Shown: positions 55,446 to 64,000 of the stretch, piece by piece
Position numbering within the stretch: position 1 is the first letter of the stretch
Layout: every line of letters starts with the position of its first letter
Assembly: GCA_028699065.1 (NCBI GenBank)
Contig: JAQVVH010000001.1
Coordinates: 481,860-545,859 of the forward strand
Direction of reading: 5' to 3'
Length of the DNA: 64,000 nt
Source: Gallionella sp.
Lineage (GTDB): Bacteria; Pseudomonadota; Gammaproteobacteria; Burkholderiales; Gallionellaceae
Notes under the pieces: generated by a model
The model's input: the letters and a program-made list of their open reading frames with translations, nothing else
Told to the model about the DNA's origin: nothing
Database searches by the model: none
Program-made: the position numbers and the translations under genes

Positions 55446-55796
55446 TCAGGCAAATAGCGGCGCCTGAACCGGATCGCGCCCCGACTTGAACAGCGACTCC
55501 AGCGCGCGTTCCGCGGTTTCCGTCATCCCGTACTGGCGGCCATGCTCCAGCAAACGCCGCAGCGCCTGCGCCAACGGATAATCGCTATCCGACCAATTCT
55601 CCACCAGCTCGCGCGCCGGCACCCGCACCAGCCGCAACTTGCCCGACTTCACCCGCAGCAAATGCGCGCAATCGCTACCGCGCCGCGCCACAATCGCCAC
55701 ATGCCGCTGACGATCGAGCAGCACCTGCCCGCGCGTGACATGCAGCGTCGGCGCCACAAAATCCAGTGTGCTGTAATCGGTCGGGTCTTTGGCCAT
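55446..55796 (-). CDS. Unrecognised small soluble protein
   Basis: A 116-residue protein convergent with pyrD (11-base gap). Residues 10-65 look like a beta-rich domain ([40 protein letters not shown]). The rest is helical ([34 protein letters not shown]). No signal or membrane span. I cannot name a family. It is divergent from rnfA. Confidence 0.65.
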   Translation of the reverse strand: MAKDPTDYSTLDFVAPTLHVTRGQVLLDRQRHVAIVARRGSDCAHLLRVKSGKLRLVRVPARELVENWSDSDYPLAQALRRLLEHGRQYGMTETAERALESLFKSGRDPVQAPLFA

Positions 55797-55890
55797 GGAG
55801 CGGCTTGGTTGATAACTGGGGCAGATTCTATGCGATTTGACGCAGCCTGCGCACCAAACTTCCCAGCATATTCATATTCCCCCGGTGCGG

Positions 55891-55919
55891 TTGAAGGGGT
55901 TGGCGATTCGGCGCATAAT
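55891..55919 (+). promoter_or_regulatory. Candidate sigma-70 promoter of the rnf operon
   Basis: TTGAAG (55891-55896) and CATAAT (55914-55919) are separated by 17 bases. Transcription would start near 55926, 18 bases before the rnfA ATG. Confidence 0.5.
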
Positions 55920-55943
55920 CCGCCCCTGTTTTTCGGGTCGAAA

Positions 55944-56519
55944 ATGAAAGAATATTTGCTAATTCTGGTCGGCACGGTGTTCGTGAACAACATCGTCATG
56001 ACCAAAATTCTCGGGCTGTGTCCGTTCATGGGGGTTTCCAAGAAGTTGGAGACCTCGCTCGGCATGGGCGCGGCCACGACCTTCGTGCTGACGCTGGCGT
56101 CCGCCAGCAGTTATCTGATCAATCATTATTTGCTGGGGCCGGAGCTGGCTTATCTGACGACGCTGTCGTTCATTGTGGTGATTGCGGGGATTGTGCAGTT
56201 CACCGAGATGGTGATCCAGAAAACCAGCCCGGTGCTGCATCAGGTGCTGGGCATTTATCTGCCGCTGATTACGACCAATTGCGCGGTGCTGGGCATTCCG
56301 CTGCTCAATGTGCAGGAAAACCACAACTTCATTGAGTCAATTTTCTTTGGTCTCGGCGGCGCGCTGGGCTTTACGCTGGTGATGGTGCTGTTTGCCGGCA
56401 TGCGCGAACGCATGGAAGGCGCGGATGTGCCGGAAGTGTTCAAGGGCTCGGCCATTGCGATGGTGACAGCGGGGTTGATGAGTCTGGCGTTCATGGGTTT
56501 CTCGGGGCTGATCAAATAA
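55944..56519 (+). CDS. rnfA: Rnf complex subunit A
   Basis: The start is ATG 55944 ([20 protein letters not shown]); the open frame extends much further upstream without coding character. The 191-residue membrane protein has six spans and the conserved [12 protein letters not shown] and [10 protein letters not shown] (Cys of the RnfA/E [2Fe-2S] site). Rnf couples ferredoxin and NAD electron transfer to ion movement. It overlaps rnfB by one base. Confidence 0.96.
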   Translation: MKEYLLILVGTVFVNNIVMTKILGLCPFMGVSKKLETSLGMGAATTFVLTLASASSYLINHYLLGPELAYLTTLSFIVVIAGIVQFTEMVIQKTSPVLHQVLGIYLPLITTNCAVLGIPLLNVQENHNFIESIFFGLGGALGFTLVMVLFAGMRERMEGADVPEVFKGSAIAMVTAGLMSLAFMGFSGLIK

Positions 56520-57067
56520 TGCTGGCCGCGTTGCTTGCGATGTCTGCCATCGCGATTGTGCTGGGCGCGGTGCTGGGCTATTCGGCGATCAAATTCAGGG
56601 TTGATGGCAATCCGCTGGCGGACAAGATTGATGCGGTGCTGCCACAAACCCAGTGCGGCCAGTGCGGCTATCCCGGCTGCCGGCCTTACGCGGATGCGAT
56701 TGCCAACGGCGAGGCGGATATCAATCTTTGCCCGCCCGGCGGCGAGGAAGGCATTCAGAAACTGGCCGAGCTGCTCGGCGTGGAGCCCAAGCCTTTTGGC
56801 AGTGACGCGCAACCCAAGCCGAAATCGGTCGCTTTCATTGACGAGAACACTTGCATCGGCTGCACGCTGTGCATTCAGGCTTGCCCGGTGGACGCCATCA
56901 GCGGCGCGGCCAAGCAGATGCATACCATCATCGCGGCCGAGTGCACGGGGTGCGAGCTGTGTCTGCCGCCGTGCCCGGTGGATTGCATCAGCATGCTGCC
57001 GCTCGAGGAAAATGTTGCGAACTGGAAATGGAAATATCCGGTGTACGCGCTGAGGCCCTCGAAATGA
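56519..57067 (+). CDS. rnfB: Rnf complex iron-sulfur subunit B
   Basis: A 182-residue protein: N-terminal anchor (about 3-22), a [16 protein letters not shown] cluster site (about 48) closed by Cys in NLCPPGG, then two [4Fe-4S] ferredoxin motifs ([13 protein letters not shown] and [13 protein letters not shown], about 113-156). It is the ferredoxin-side entry or exit point for electrons. ATGA overlap with rnfC. Confidence 0.96.
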   Translation: MLAALLAMSAIAIVLGAVLGYSAIKFRVDGNPLADKIDAVLPQTQCGQCGYPGCRPYADAIANGEADINLCPPGGEEGIQKLAELLGVEPKPFGSDAQPKPKSVAFIDENTCIGCTLCIQACPVDAISGAAKQMHTIIAAECTGCELCLPPCPVDCISMLPLEENVANWKWKYPVYALRPSK

Positions 57068-58737
57068 GCGCGCTGTTCAAATTCCATGGCGGTGTTCATC
57101 CGCCCACACACAAAACGGAATCAACCGCCACGCCGATTACGAGATTGCCGCTGCCGGCCCGGCTGGTTGTGCCCTTCCGCCAGCATGCGGGCGATGCGGC
57201 CATCCCGATCGTCAAGCCCGGCGATCATGTGCTCAAGGGGCAGTTGATCGGCGAACCGCAGGGTTTTGTGTCGAGCGCGGTGCATGCCCCAACCTCGGGA
57301 GTGATCGAATTCATCGGTCCGCACCCGGTCGCGCATCCTTCCGGTTTGCCTGATATCTGCGCCGTACTGATTCCCGATGGCAAGGAAAGCTGGATCGAGA
57401 AGGTTTCCGTGGATTATCGCAACACGCCGATAGCCGGATTGCGCGAACATTTGCGCATGGCGGGCATTGTCGGGCTGGGGGGCGCCGTGTTCCCGAGCGA
57501 CATCAAGTTGCGCCCGTTGCGCGGTCATTCCATCCAGAACATCGAGGTGCTGATTCTCAACGGAGCGGAGTGTGAACCTTACATCACCTGCGACGATATG
57601 CTGATGCGCGAACGCGCGGCGGAGGTGGTACGCGGCGGCGAGATTCTGCGCTTCATGCTGGGTGCCGGGAAAGTACTGATCGGAATCGAAGACAACAAAC
57701 CCGAGGCGATCGCCGCGATGCGTGCCGCCGTGCAAGCAGAGGGACTCCCTTTTGAGGTGGCCGAGATCCCGACGCTTTACCCCAGCGGCAGTGCCAAACA
57801 ATTAATTCGGGTGCTAACGGGACGGGAAGTGCCGTCCGGCGAGCTGCCAACGGACATCGGGGTGCAAAGCTTCAACGTCGCCACCGCTTACAGTGTGGCA
57901 CGCTGTTTCGAGCAAGGCGAACCGATGTTGTCGCGCATCGTCACCGTGACCGGCAACGTCACCCAGCCGCGTAATTACGAGGTGTTGCTGGGCACGCCGA
58001 TTGCCGATTTGCTCGCGCATAGCGAGCCCAAAACCGATACGCGCGGCTATCTGATGGGCGGCCCGATGATGGGAACGCCACTGCCGTCTACGGATGTACC
58101 ACTGGTCAAGGCCAGCAACTGCTTCATCGCGATGTCCGATGCGCTGTTCCCAGCGCCACCCGCCACATTGCCCTGTATCCGCTGCGGACGCTGCGCGGAC
58201 GCTTGCCCAGCCGATTTGCAACCCATGGATTTGTACTGGTTCGCGCGCGCCAAGGATTTCGGCAAAACGCAAAGCTACCATCTGTTCGACTGCATCGAGT
58301 GCGGCGCCTGCGCCTATGTCTGCCCCAGCCACATCCCGCTGGTACAGTACTATCGTTTTGCCAAGAGCGAGATTCGCGCCCGCGAGCAGGACAAGCTGTC
58401 TGCCGACCGCGCCCGCGAGCGTCACGAGTATCGCGAGTTCCGCATGGAACGTGAAAAACGCGAGAAGGAAGAGAAGCTGCGCGCCAAGGAAAGAGCTGCA
58501 CAAGCTACCAAACCGGCGGCAACCGGCGAAGTTCCGACAGCATCAGATGCGGCCGCCGAAGCCCAGCGCAAGATTCAGGACGCACTCGCGCAGGCCAAGG
58601 CACAGGCTGCCGAGGCGCAGCCGCGCAATACCGAAAACCTGACACCGGAACAGCTGGCAGAAATCGCGGAAATCGAGGCGCGACGCGCCCGTATCCGCGA
58701 GCTGGCGAAATCCGACGTGGAAGCCCCGAAAGAATAA
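57064..58737 (+). CDS. rnfC: Rnf complex NADH-side subunit C
   Basis: Start at ATG 57064 ([20 protein letters not shown]). The 557-residue protein has the NuoF-like Rossmann region ([31 protein letters not shown]) and an SLBB part. Two [4Fe-4S] motifs follow ([15 protein letters not shown] and [15 protein letters not shown], about residues 370-420). After residue 435 a long charged Ala/Glu/Lys/Arg-rich helical tail (about 120 residues) extends the protein, as in many proteobacterial RnfC. Confidence 0.96.
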   Translation: MSALFKFHGGVHPPTHKTESTATPITRLPLPARLVVPFRQHAGDAAIPIVKPGDHVLKGQLIGEPQGFVSSAVHAPTSGVIEFIGPHPVAHPSGLPDICAVLIPDGKESWIEKVSVDYRNTPIAGLREHLRMAGIVGLGGAVFPSDIKLRPLRGHSIQNIEVLILNGAECEPYITCDDMLMRERAAEVVRGGEILRFMLGAGKVLIGIEDNKPEAIAAMRAAVQAEGLPFEVAEIPTLYPSGSAKQLIRVLTGREVPSGELPTDIGVQSFNVATAYSVARCFEQGEPMLSRIVTVTGNVTQPRNYEVLLGTPIADLLAHSEPKTDTRGYLMGGPMMGTPLPSTDVPLVKASNCFIAMSDALFPAPPATLPCIRCGRCADACPADLQPMDLYWFARAKDFGKTQSYHLFDCIECGACAYVCPSHIPLVQYYRFAKSEIRAREQDKLSADRARERHEYREFRMEREKREKEEKLRAKERAAQATKPAATGEVPTASDAAAEAQRKIQDALAQAKAQAAEAQPRNTENLTPEQLAEIAEIEARRARIRELAKSDVEAPKE

Positions 58738-58738
58738 T

Positions 58739-59773
58739 ATGGCCGCTTTTTTCTCCCCTTTCCTCAGCAAGCCGGACACCGTCTCACGCATCATGTTGCA
58801 GGTGCTGCTGGCCTTGCTACCGGGTATTGCGATGTATGTCTGGTATTTCGGGCCGGCAATTCTGGTCTCGATTTCGCTTGCGAGTATCACGGCGCTGGGC
58901 ACGGAAGCGCTGATGCTGAAATTGCGCGACCGCCCGGTAGCGCCTTTTCTGAAAGATCACAGCGCGCTGCTGACGGGCTGGCTGCTGGCGCTATCGATTC
59001 CACCGCTCGCACCCTGGTGGCTGGTTGTGGTCGGCACGGCGTTCTGTATCGTCGTGGCCAAGCATCTTTACGGTGGACTGGGCAACAATTTGTTCAATCC
59101 GGCCATGGTAGGCTTTGCGGTGCTGATCATCTCTTTTCCGGCACAAATGACGCAGTGGATTTCACCGCACGGACTGGGTCAAATCGAACTGACGTTTGCC
59201 GACCAGTTGCGCTATATGTTTCTCGGCATCCTGCCCCCCAACGTGACGCTGGACGCCATCACGATGGCGACACCGCTGGACACCCTGAAGACACACCTGC
59301 ATCTGGACGAGCCGATCCGGCAGATTCTCGACATGCCGATTTACGGGCGACTCGCGGGACAAGGCAGTGAAATGGTGTCCTGGGGATTTCTCGCCGGCGG
59401 CCTTTATCTGATGGCCCGGCGCATTATTAGCTGGCACATTCCACTGGCTTATCTCGGCACAATTTTTGCCATGGCCGGAATTTTTCATCTGGCGGATCCC
59501 GCTCACTATGTCACGCCGCTATTCCACTGGTTCTCAGGTGCTGCGATGCTGGGCGCGTTTTTTATTCTGACCGACCCGGTCAGCAGCCCGACCACGCATC
59601 ACGGCAAGTTGATTTTTGCGGCGGGTGCAGGCCTGATTACCTACCTGATTCGCGCGTTTGGCGGCTTCCCCGATGGCACGGCATTCGCAACGCTGCTGAT
59701 GAATATCTGCGTGCCGCTGATTGTGCTTTACACCCAGCCCAAAATTTTCGGCAGGAAAGGTCGTAAACCATGA
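58739..59773 (+). CDS. rnfD: Rnf complex flavoprotein subunit D
   Basis: A 344-residue membrane protein with ten or so spans: NNLFNPAMVGFAVLIISFP and the FMN-attachment segment DAITMATPLDTLK (Thr near residue 183), where ApbE would link FMN. FFILTDPVSSPTTHHGKL near residue 280 is also conserved. It starts one base after the rnfC stop and overlaps rnfG. Confidence 0.96.
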   Translation: MAAFFSPFLSKPDTVSRIMLQVLLALLPGIAMYVWYFGPAILVSISLASITALGTEALMLKLRDRPVAPFLKDHSALLTGWLLALSIPPLAPWWLVVVGTAFCIVVAKHLYGGLGNNLFNPAMVGFAVLIISFPAQMTQWISPHGLGQIELTFADQLRYMFLGILPPNVTLDAITMATPLDTLKTHLHLDEPIRQILDMPIYGRLAGQGSEMVSWGFLAGGLYLMARRIISWHIPLAYLGTIFAMAGIFHLADPAHYVTPLFHWFSGAAMLGAFFILTDPVSSPTTHHGKLIFAAGAGLITYLIRAFGGFPDGTAFATLLMNICVPLIVLYTQPKIFGRKGRKP

Positions 59774-60414
59774 GACGCACCATGGCCAAGGCGTCTTTCC
59801 TGACCGCGATGAATCTGCTGTTCTTCGCGATCATCGGCACCGCCCTGCTGGCGTTAACCTATCAGCTGACCCACGAAATCATCGCGAAAAGCGAGGAGCA
59901 GGAAAAACTCAAACTCATCGCGCAAATTCTGCCGCCCGGCAGCTATGACAACGACATCATGAAAGACACGGTGCTGCTGCCGGATGATCCGTTGCTCGGC
60001 AACCACGCGGAAACGATTCTTTATCGCGGTCGTCTGGCGGACAATCCGTCGATCGCGGTTCTGCAAGCGACCGCGCCGGATGGATATTCCGGGAAAATTC
60101 AACTGATCGTGGCCGTACAGCAGGATGGCCGCTTGGGCGGCGTGCGCGTGGTCAGCCACAAGGAAACGCCGGGGCTTGGCGATTACATCGAAGCTGCGAA
60201 AAGTCGCTGGATCGATATTTTTACGGGACTTTCGCTGGCCAATCCCGCAGATGCCGGCTGGAAAGTCAAAAAGGATGGTGGCACCTTCGAGCACGTGGCG
60301 GGCGCCACAGTAACGCCGCGCGCTGTCATCAAAGCCGTACACAAAGCGCTCTTATACGCGCAAGTGCACCGGGATGAACTGTTTCCCACGACAACCGGGG
60401 AGAGCAAACCATGA
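59770..60414 (+). CDS. rnfG: Rnf complex flavoprotein subunit G
   Basis: A 214-residue protein with one N-terminal span (about 14-32) and a periplasmic FMN-binding domain. The attachment motif is AGATVTPRAV with Thr near 178, matching S-G-A-T-x-T. VVSHKETPGLGDYIE is a further RnfG signature. It has ATGA overlaps on both sides. Confidence 0.96.
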   Translation: MRRTMAKASFLTAMNLLFFAIIGTALLALTYQLTHEIIAKSEEQEKLKLIAQILPPGSYDNDIMKDTVLLPDDPLLGNHAETILYRGRLADNPSIAVLQATAPDGYSGKIQLIVAVQQDGRLGGVRVVSHKETPGLGDYIEAAKSRWIDIFTGLSLANPADAGWKVKKDGGTFEHVAGATVTPRAVIKAVHKALLYAQVHRDELFPTTTGESKP

Positions 60415-61097
60415 TGCTGCAGGAATTGAAGGATGTCTTTCATAACGGCCTCTGGAAACAAAACGCCGGCATCGTCCAGCTGCTCGGCTTATGCCCACTG
60501 CTGGCGATCAGCAGCTCTGTAGTCAACGCTCTCGGACTGGGGTTGGCTACCACACTCGTCATGGCGCTTACGGGTACTGGTGTAGCGCTGATCCGCGGTG
60601 TTATACCCAATGAAGCACGCATCCCGGTGTATGTTTTGATGATCGCGGTGCTCGTCACCATAGTGCAATTTCTCATGAATGCTTATGTGCATTCGCTGTA
60701 TCTGGTGCTGGGGATTTTTGTGCCGCTGATCACGACCAACTGCATCGTGCTGGCACGCGCGGAATCGTTCGCATCCAAGAATGGCGTACTGCCTTCCGCG
60801 CTCGATGGCATCGCCATGGGGCTGGGGTTGACCGGCGTACTTGTTCTGCTGGGGGCAATGCGCGAAATTTTCGGTCACGGCACACTGCTGTCCGGCATTG
60901 ATCTGGTCTTCGGTGAGGCGGCAAAATCTTGGGTCATCACGCTGATTCCCGACTATCACGGATTCCTGCTGGCCGTTCTGCCGCCGGGCGCATTCATCGG
61001 GCTGGGGCTGTTGATCGCCGCACGCAACTGGCTCAACCGGCGCGCCGAACAGAAGGCACGCAAACCCATTCCCATCCGGGCCGCACAAACGGCATGA
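60411..61097 (+). CDS. rnfE: Rnf complex subunit E
   Basis: A 228-residue membrane protein with six spans, homologous to RnfA: FHNGLWKQNAGIVQLLGLCP at the start and PLITTNCIVLARAESFASKN in the middle (Cys of the shared Fe-S site). It completes the A-B-C-D-G-E order. nth begins on its stop codon, as in E. coli rsx-nth. Confidence 0.96.
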   Translation: MMLQELKDVFHNGLWKQNAGIVQLLGLCPLLAISSSVVNALGLGLATTLVMALTGTGVALIRGVIPNEARIPVYVLMIAVLVTIVQFLMNAYVHSLYLVLGIFVPLITTNCIVLARAESFASKNGVLPSALDGIAMGLGLTGVLVLLGAMREIFGHGTLLSGIDLVFGEAAKSWVITLIPDYHGFLLAVLPPGAFIGLGLLIAARNWLNRRAEQKARKPIPIRAAQTA

Positions 61098-61726
61098 ATC
61101 TCGCGCAGCGCCGCGAAATTTTTCTGCGGCTGCAGGCGGCAAATCCGCACCCGACCACCGAGCTGGAATATCACTCACCCTTTGAGTTGCTGATTGCGGT
61201 GATGCTCTCGGCACAAGCGACGGATGTGAGCGTCAATGCCGCAACCCGGCAGCTGTTTCCTGTGGCCAATACGCCTGAAGCCCTGCTCGCGCTCGGCGAG
61301 GAAAATTTACGCGTATACGTCCAGCGCATCGGCCTTTACAAAACCAAGTCCAAACACGTGATCGAAACCTGCCGCCTGTTGCTCGAACGGCACGGCGGCG
61401 AGGTGCCTCAGGAACGCGAGGCACTGGAAGCCCTGCCCGGCGTGGGCCGCAAGACGGCCAATGTGATTTTAAATACCGCATTTGGCCAGCCGACCATCGC
61501 GGTGGATACGCATATTTTCAGAGTCAGCAACCGCATCGGATTGGCCCCCGGAAAAACTGTGCTCGCAGTGGAACAGAGGCTGTTAAAGGTCGTTCCGGAT
61601 GCGTTCAAACACGATGCCCACCACTGGCTGATTTTGCATGGCCGCTATGTCTGTCGTGCGCGCAAACCGCTGTGCGCGTCCTGTATCATCGCCGACCTGT
61701 GCGAATACAAACACAAGGAGTTGTGA
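61094..61726 (+). CDS. nth: Endonuclease III
   Basis: A 210-residue HhH-GPD glycosylase/AP lyase: LLIAVMLSAQATDVSVN, LPGVGRKTANVILNTAFG with the catalytic Lys, and AVDTHIFRVSNRIGL with the catalytic Asp. The C-terminal [4Fe-4S] motif is C-X6-C-X2-C-X5-C (CRARKPLCASCIIADLC). It removes oxidised pyrimidines. ATGA overlap with rnfE. Confidence 0.97.
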   Translation: MNLAQRREIFLRLQAANPHPTTELEYHSPFELLIAVMLSAQATDVSVNAATRQLFPVANTPEALLALGEENLRVYVQRIGLYKTKSKHVIETCRLLLERHGGEVPQEREALEALPGVGRKTANVILNTAFGQPTIAVDTHIFRVSNRIGLAPGKTVLAVEQRLLKVVPDAFKHDAHHWLILHGRYVCRARKPLCASCIIADLCEYKHKEL

Positions 61727-62148
61727 TGTTTGCCCCCAGCCGAGACGAAGCCCGACTGTTTCTGTTTGAATCCTGGCGCAAACGTTGTGCGGGTGAATTG
61801 CTGACGCCGCTGGAAGACCTGACCGCGCAACTGATCAACAAACATCCGGAATATCACGCGCTGTTTTCCGACCCCGAAAAAAACCAGGACAAGGATTTCG
61901 CGCCCGACGGGAATGTCGTCAATCCCTTCCTGCACCTGATGATGCATCTGACGCTGGAGGAGCAGATCTCCATCGGGCAACCGCACGGCGTGCGCGAGCA
62001 GTTCACGCGGCTGACCGAAAAATACCAGTCCGAACACGAGGCGCAACACGCGATGATGGACTGCTTGGGCGAAATGATCTGGCAGGCACAGCGCAACAAA
62101 ACCGCACCTGATGCCCAGGTGTATCTTAATTGTCTGGAGCAGCAATGA
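61726..62148 (+). CDS. DUF1841 family protein
   Basis: The start is ATG 61726, on the nth stop (TGATG) with AAGGAG before it. The 140-residue protein has FAPSRDEARLFLFESWRKRC, NPFLHLMMHLTLEEQISIGQ and HEAQHAMMDCLGEMIWQAQR. These His-rich helical patterns are the DUF1841 signature. Function is unknown. The His/Glu arrangement (HLMMHLTLEE, HEAQHAMMD) might bind metal (inference). It is regularly near nth in Betaproteobacteria, as I recall. Confidence 0.85.
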   Translation: MFAPSRDEARLFLFESWRKRCAGELLTPLEDLTAQLINKHPEYHALFSDPEKNQDKDFAPDGNVVNPFLHLMMHLTLEEQISIGQPHGVREQFTRLTEKYQSEHEAQHAMMDCLGEMIWQAQRNKTAPDAQVYLNCLEQQ

Positions 62149-62687
62149 GACTAAGCAAAATTGTCACCCGCACCGGCGATGATGGGACAACCGGTCTGGC
62201 CGACGGCACACGACTCAGCAAGCACGATAAACGTATCATCGCCATGGGCGATGTGGATGAACTCAACAGTCAGATCGGTTTGCTGTTGAGCGAAACGTGC
62301 CCGGGAAATATTCGCGACGAATTGCTGCGAATACAGCATGATCTGTTCGATCTTGGCGCGATGCTGGCCATCCCCGGAAGCAGCCTGAATCCGGAAAGCA
62401 TCCTTCGGCTCGACGCGGTGATTGCGCAGCACAATGCCGCACTGTCACCGCTCCGCGAATTCATCCTGCCCGGCGGCTCGCGCGCGGCGGCGCTCTGCCA
62501 CGTGGCGCGCGCTGTTGCCCGTCGCAGCGAAAGGAACATGGCTGATCTCGCGGAACAGGATCGCAACGCAAAAGAGTCGCTGCCTTATCTCAACCGCTTA
62601 TCGGATCTGTTGTTTGTACTTGCTCGCCGCCTGAATGCGGAAGCGGGCGTTACCGAGAATTTCTGGCGCGGCCCCGCGGGGCAATAA
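62145..62687 (+). CDS. Cob(I)alamin adenosyltransferase, PduO type
   Basis: Start at ATG 62145 in the four-base overlap. The 180-residue protein has the ATP-binding TRTGDDGTTGLADGTRLSKH and MGDVDELNSQIG, the helix GSRAAALCHVARAVARRSER, and SLPYLNRLSDLLFVLARRLN. It makes adenosylcobalamin from cob(I)alamin and ATP. It is followed by a strong two-way terminator. Confidence 0.95.
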   Translation: MRLSKIVTRTGDDGTTGLADGTRLSKHDKRIIAMGDVDELNSQIGLLLSETCPGNIRDELLRIQHDLFDLGAMLAIPGSSLNPESILRLDAVIAQHNAALSPLREFILPGGSRAAALCHVARAVARRSERNMADLAEQDRNAKESLPYLNRLSDLLFVLARRLNAEAGVTENFWRGPAGQ

Positions 62688-62727
62688 AAAACCGGCCTCC
62701 GGATATCTCCGGAGCCGGTCTTCTTTA
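62685..62727. terminator. Bidirectional intrinsic terminator
   Basis: ACCGG-C-CTCCGGA (62691-62703) pairs with TCCGGAGCCGGT (62708-62719), 12 pairs with one bulged C and a TATC loop. On the minus strand it is followed by TTTTTT (rc of 62685-62690) and on the plus strand by CTTCTTT. It serves the adenosyltransferase gene (plus) and the DUF2934 gene (minus). Confidence 0.85.
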
Positions 62728-62739
62728 AGCAGATGCGAA

Positions 62740-63102
62740 TTACTTGCCCAGCATGCGGGAAATTTCAATTTCCGCAGCGGACCAGTGCTCGGCAGAACAC
62801 CCCTGGAAACCGTTGCGCTCGGCGATGAAATACGCCGCGGTTTGTACCATGCGATAACGATCCTCTGGCGAGTATTCCATTTTCTTGGATTTTTTAGGTG
62901 CAGCCGCCTTCTTGGCTGGCGCTTTCTTCTCAGCAACGGGCTTGGCTGCAGGCTTTGCTGCCGGCGCTTTCTTTGCAGGCGCTTCGACCTTCTTCGCTAC
63001 CGTTTTTTTCGCGGGCGCTGCGGCTTTCTCAGCCTTGGGTTTGACGGCTGCCTTGGTTGCTACAGCTTTTTTGGCGGCGGCCTTTGTCTTTTCTTCTGCC
63101 AT
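62740..63102 (-). CDS. Histone H1-like Lys/Ala-rich protein with DUF2934 domain
   Basis: Start at ATG 63102 (AGGAATT upstream), 120 residues. Residues 1-74 are almost entirely Ala, Lys, Pro and Val in repeats such as AKKAPAAKPAAK and KKAPAKKAAAPKK, like the tail of histone H1 and of AlgP/Hc1-type proteins. Residues 75-120 form a DUF2934 unit (YRMVQTAAYFIAERNGFQGC and HWSAAEIEISRML). It probably binds DNA or RNA through the basic tail. It has a strong promoter (63215-63243), a leader of about 100 bases and its own terminator. Confidence 0.88.
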   Translation of the reverse strand: MAEEKTKAAAKKAVATKAAVKPKAEKAAAPAKKTVAKKVEAPAKKAPAAKPAAKPVAEKKAPAKKAAAPKKSKKMEYSPEDRYRMVQTAAYFIAERNGFQGCSAEHWSAAEIEISRMLGK

Positions 63103-63179
63103 GGTATTAATTCCTTTCTCAATACAAATAAAATACAAATAAAAAAATCGGACGGCTCTAAAATCACACTCTGCGAATA

Positions 63180-63200
63180 CTCAGCAGGGGGCTTGCTGAG
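63180..63200 (-). other. Leader hairpin of the DUF2934 gene
   Basis: CTCAGCA (63180-63186) and TGCTGAG (63194-63200) form a seven-pair stem with a seven-base loop. It falls just after the predicted transcription start, in the 5' untranslated leader, and might stabilise or regulate the message. Confidence 0.5.
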
Positions 63201-63214
63201 CCTCACACGGGCGC

Positions 63215-63243
63215 ATCATAGGGACACAATCTATACCCGTCAA
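63215..63243 (-). promoter_or_regulatory. Strong sigma-70 promoter of the DUF2934 histone-like gene
   Basis: On the minus strand TTGACG (63243-63238) and TATGAT (63220-63215) are exactly 17 bases apart, five of six matches to each consensus. Start of transcription would be near 63208, leaving a leader of about 105 bases. Confidence 0.65.
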
Positions 63244-63257
63244 CAACTTATGGCTAA

Positions 63258-63263
63258 TATAAT
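63258..63263 (+). promoter_or_regulatory. -10 element (TATAAT) upstream of the ChaA-type antiporter gene
   Basis: A perfect TATAAT 32 bases before the ATG at 63295. No -35 is clear. It lies about 20 bases from the divergent promoter, so the two may compete. Confidence 0.35.
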
Positions 63264-63294
63264 GTCCGCCAATTACTACAATTAGATGTCATAA

Positions 63295-64000
63295 ATGAAA
63301 ATCTTTCGATCTGAAACACCCATCCTTCTCGCATTGATTGTCTTGTTGCTTGGCTTCACCTTTGAACATTCCGCAGTTGAGCATGGCGGCCCGATTCTAT
63401 GGGGAACGCTGCTGGTGATCCTAACGGCGGTAATCGGTGTGGCATTCCGTATTGCCCATCATGCCGAGGTTCTGGCGATTCGGCTGGGCGAGCCTTACGG
63501 CACGCTGATTCTGACACTGGCAGCCGTTTCTGTGGAAGTGGTGATCCTGATCGTTTTGCTGCAGGGGTCGCCGAATCCCACACTGGCACGCGATACTGTT
63601 TTTTCAGCGGTGATGTTCGACATTAACGGAATCCTTGGGCTTGCCGCCATCGTCGGCGGACTCAAACACGGCAGCAGTAAATACAACGTGGATTCGGCCA
63701 ACTCTTTCATTGCAATGCTGCTGGTCGCTATTGGCATTGGCATGTTCATCCCGGATTTCGTGCCCTCTGCGCAATGGCAAATCTACTCGGTGTTTTCCAT
63801 CGTAATTATGGCGGTCATGTACACCGCCTTCCTTCGTCTGCAAACCGTCGAACACCGGAATTTTTTCGAGTACAGCGCCGACACCGAGGATGAGGCACAC
63901 GATGTTGCACGCAGCCCGAATGCTTTGCATGTCGGCATCATGCTTGGTGCGATTGTGCTGGTGGGATTATTGTCCGAGGTATTATCGGTGTTGCTCGACG
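63295..64000 (+). CDS. chaA: ChaA-type Ca2+(Na+)/H+ antiporter, N-terminal part (cut by window edge)
   Basis: The start is ATG 63295 (MKIFRSETPILLALIVLLL). The 235 residues present hold about seven spans. EPYGTLILTLAAVSVEVVIL carries the conserved alpha-repeat Glu, and FDINGILGLAAIVGGLKHG and a charged loop (EYSADTEDEAHD) follow, all in the ChaA pattern. The family exchanges Ca2+, Na+ or K+ for protons across the inner membrane. The second half, with the other alpha repeat, lies beyond the window. Confidence 0.9.
   Translation, partial: MKIFRSETPILLALIVLLLGFTFEHSAVEHGGPILWGTLLVILTAVIGVAFRIAHHAEVLAIRLGEPYGTLILTLAAVSVEVVILIVLLQGSPNPTLARDTVFSAVMFDINGILGLAAIVGGLKHGSSKYNVDSANSFIAMLLVAIGIGMFIPDFVPSAQWQIYSVFSIVIMAVMYTAFLRLQTVEHRNFFEYSADTEDEAHDVARSPNALHVGIMLGAIVLVGLLSEVLSVLLD

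Noticed and set aside
1..64000. tRNA, rRNA, CRISPR array, insertion sequence or prophage
   Set aside because: No cloverleaf-type sequence, regular spaced repeats, transposase or integrase was recognised in any gap between genes. Gaps are mostly under 200 bases.

Overview
The window looks like a chromosomal segment of a Gram-negative betaproteobacterium. It has LPS export and Kdo genes, rpoN followed by hpf, ptsN, hprK and rapZ, a cbb3 oxidase with its assembly genes, a complete Rnf complex, and aat-bpt. HprK beside rapZ and ptsN is typical of Betaproteobacteria. The respiratory genes and the MSHA-like pilus cluster would suit a Nitrosomonadales-type (Gallionella/Sulfuricella-like) organism, but that finer placement is inference. 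No rRNA, tRNA, CRISPR array, transposase or phage gene was seen. Most of the DNA is densely packed core genome with 1-20 nt gene overlaps.

Layout. 1-0.9 kb: the end of one HigA-like antitoxin gene, then a complete higBA module bounded by a perfect 45-bp direct repeat. 1.0-3.0 kb: a Kef-type K+/H+ antiporter (minus). 3.1-12.0 kb (plus): kdsD-kdsC-lptC-lptA-lptB-rpoN-hpf-ptsN-hprK-rapZ, then a NusG-domain-II protein, a Gx-family transporter and ubiX. 12.0-16.5 kb (minus): mutY, an AsmA-family protein and hemN. 16.7-17.9 kb: two unrecognised membrane-associated proteins. 17.8-26.2 kb (minus): ccoN-O-Q-P, a previously uncalled 38-residue membrane protein, a terminator, then ccoG-fixH-ccoI-ccoS. 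26.6-36.2 kb (plus): nine tightly coupled genes for an MSHA/type II secretion-like machine: secretin, TPR protein, ATPase, platform protein, a PilM/PilN-like fusion, PilO-like and PilP-like proteins, and two large prepilins. 36.2-39.8 kb (minus): cysS, a universal stress protein and glnS. 40-41.9 kb (plus): TPR protein, cyclophilin, lpxH. 41.9-50.9 kb (minus): pmbA, glyA, then nrdR-ribD-ribE-ribBX-ribH-nusB-thiL-pgpA-nuclease. 50.9-55.4 kb (plus): darP, esterase, aat, bpt, a membrane protein, pyrD. 55.9-62.7 kb (plus): rnfABCDGE-nth, a DUF1841 protein and a cobalamin adenosyltransferase. 62.7-64 kb: a histone H1-like DUF2934 protein (minus) and the start of a ChaA-type antiporter.

A flavin and electron-transfer theme runs through the window: riboflavin synthesis with a RibB fused to a degraded GTP cyclohydrolase domain, UbiX, Rnf with covalent-FMN motifs, and a NusG-II/Gx pair of the kind linked elsewhere to flavin-based extracellular electron transfer. 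The best candidates for undescribed biology are the nine-gene pilus-like cluster with two paired large prepilins, the 38-residue protein at the end of the cbb3 operon, the NusG-II/Gx/ubiX module, and the repeat-flanked higBA unit.
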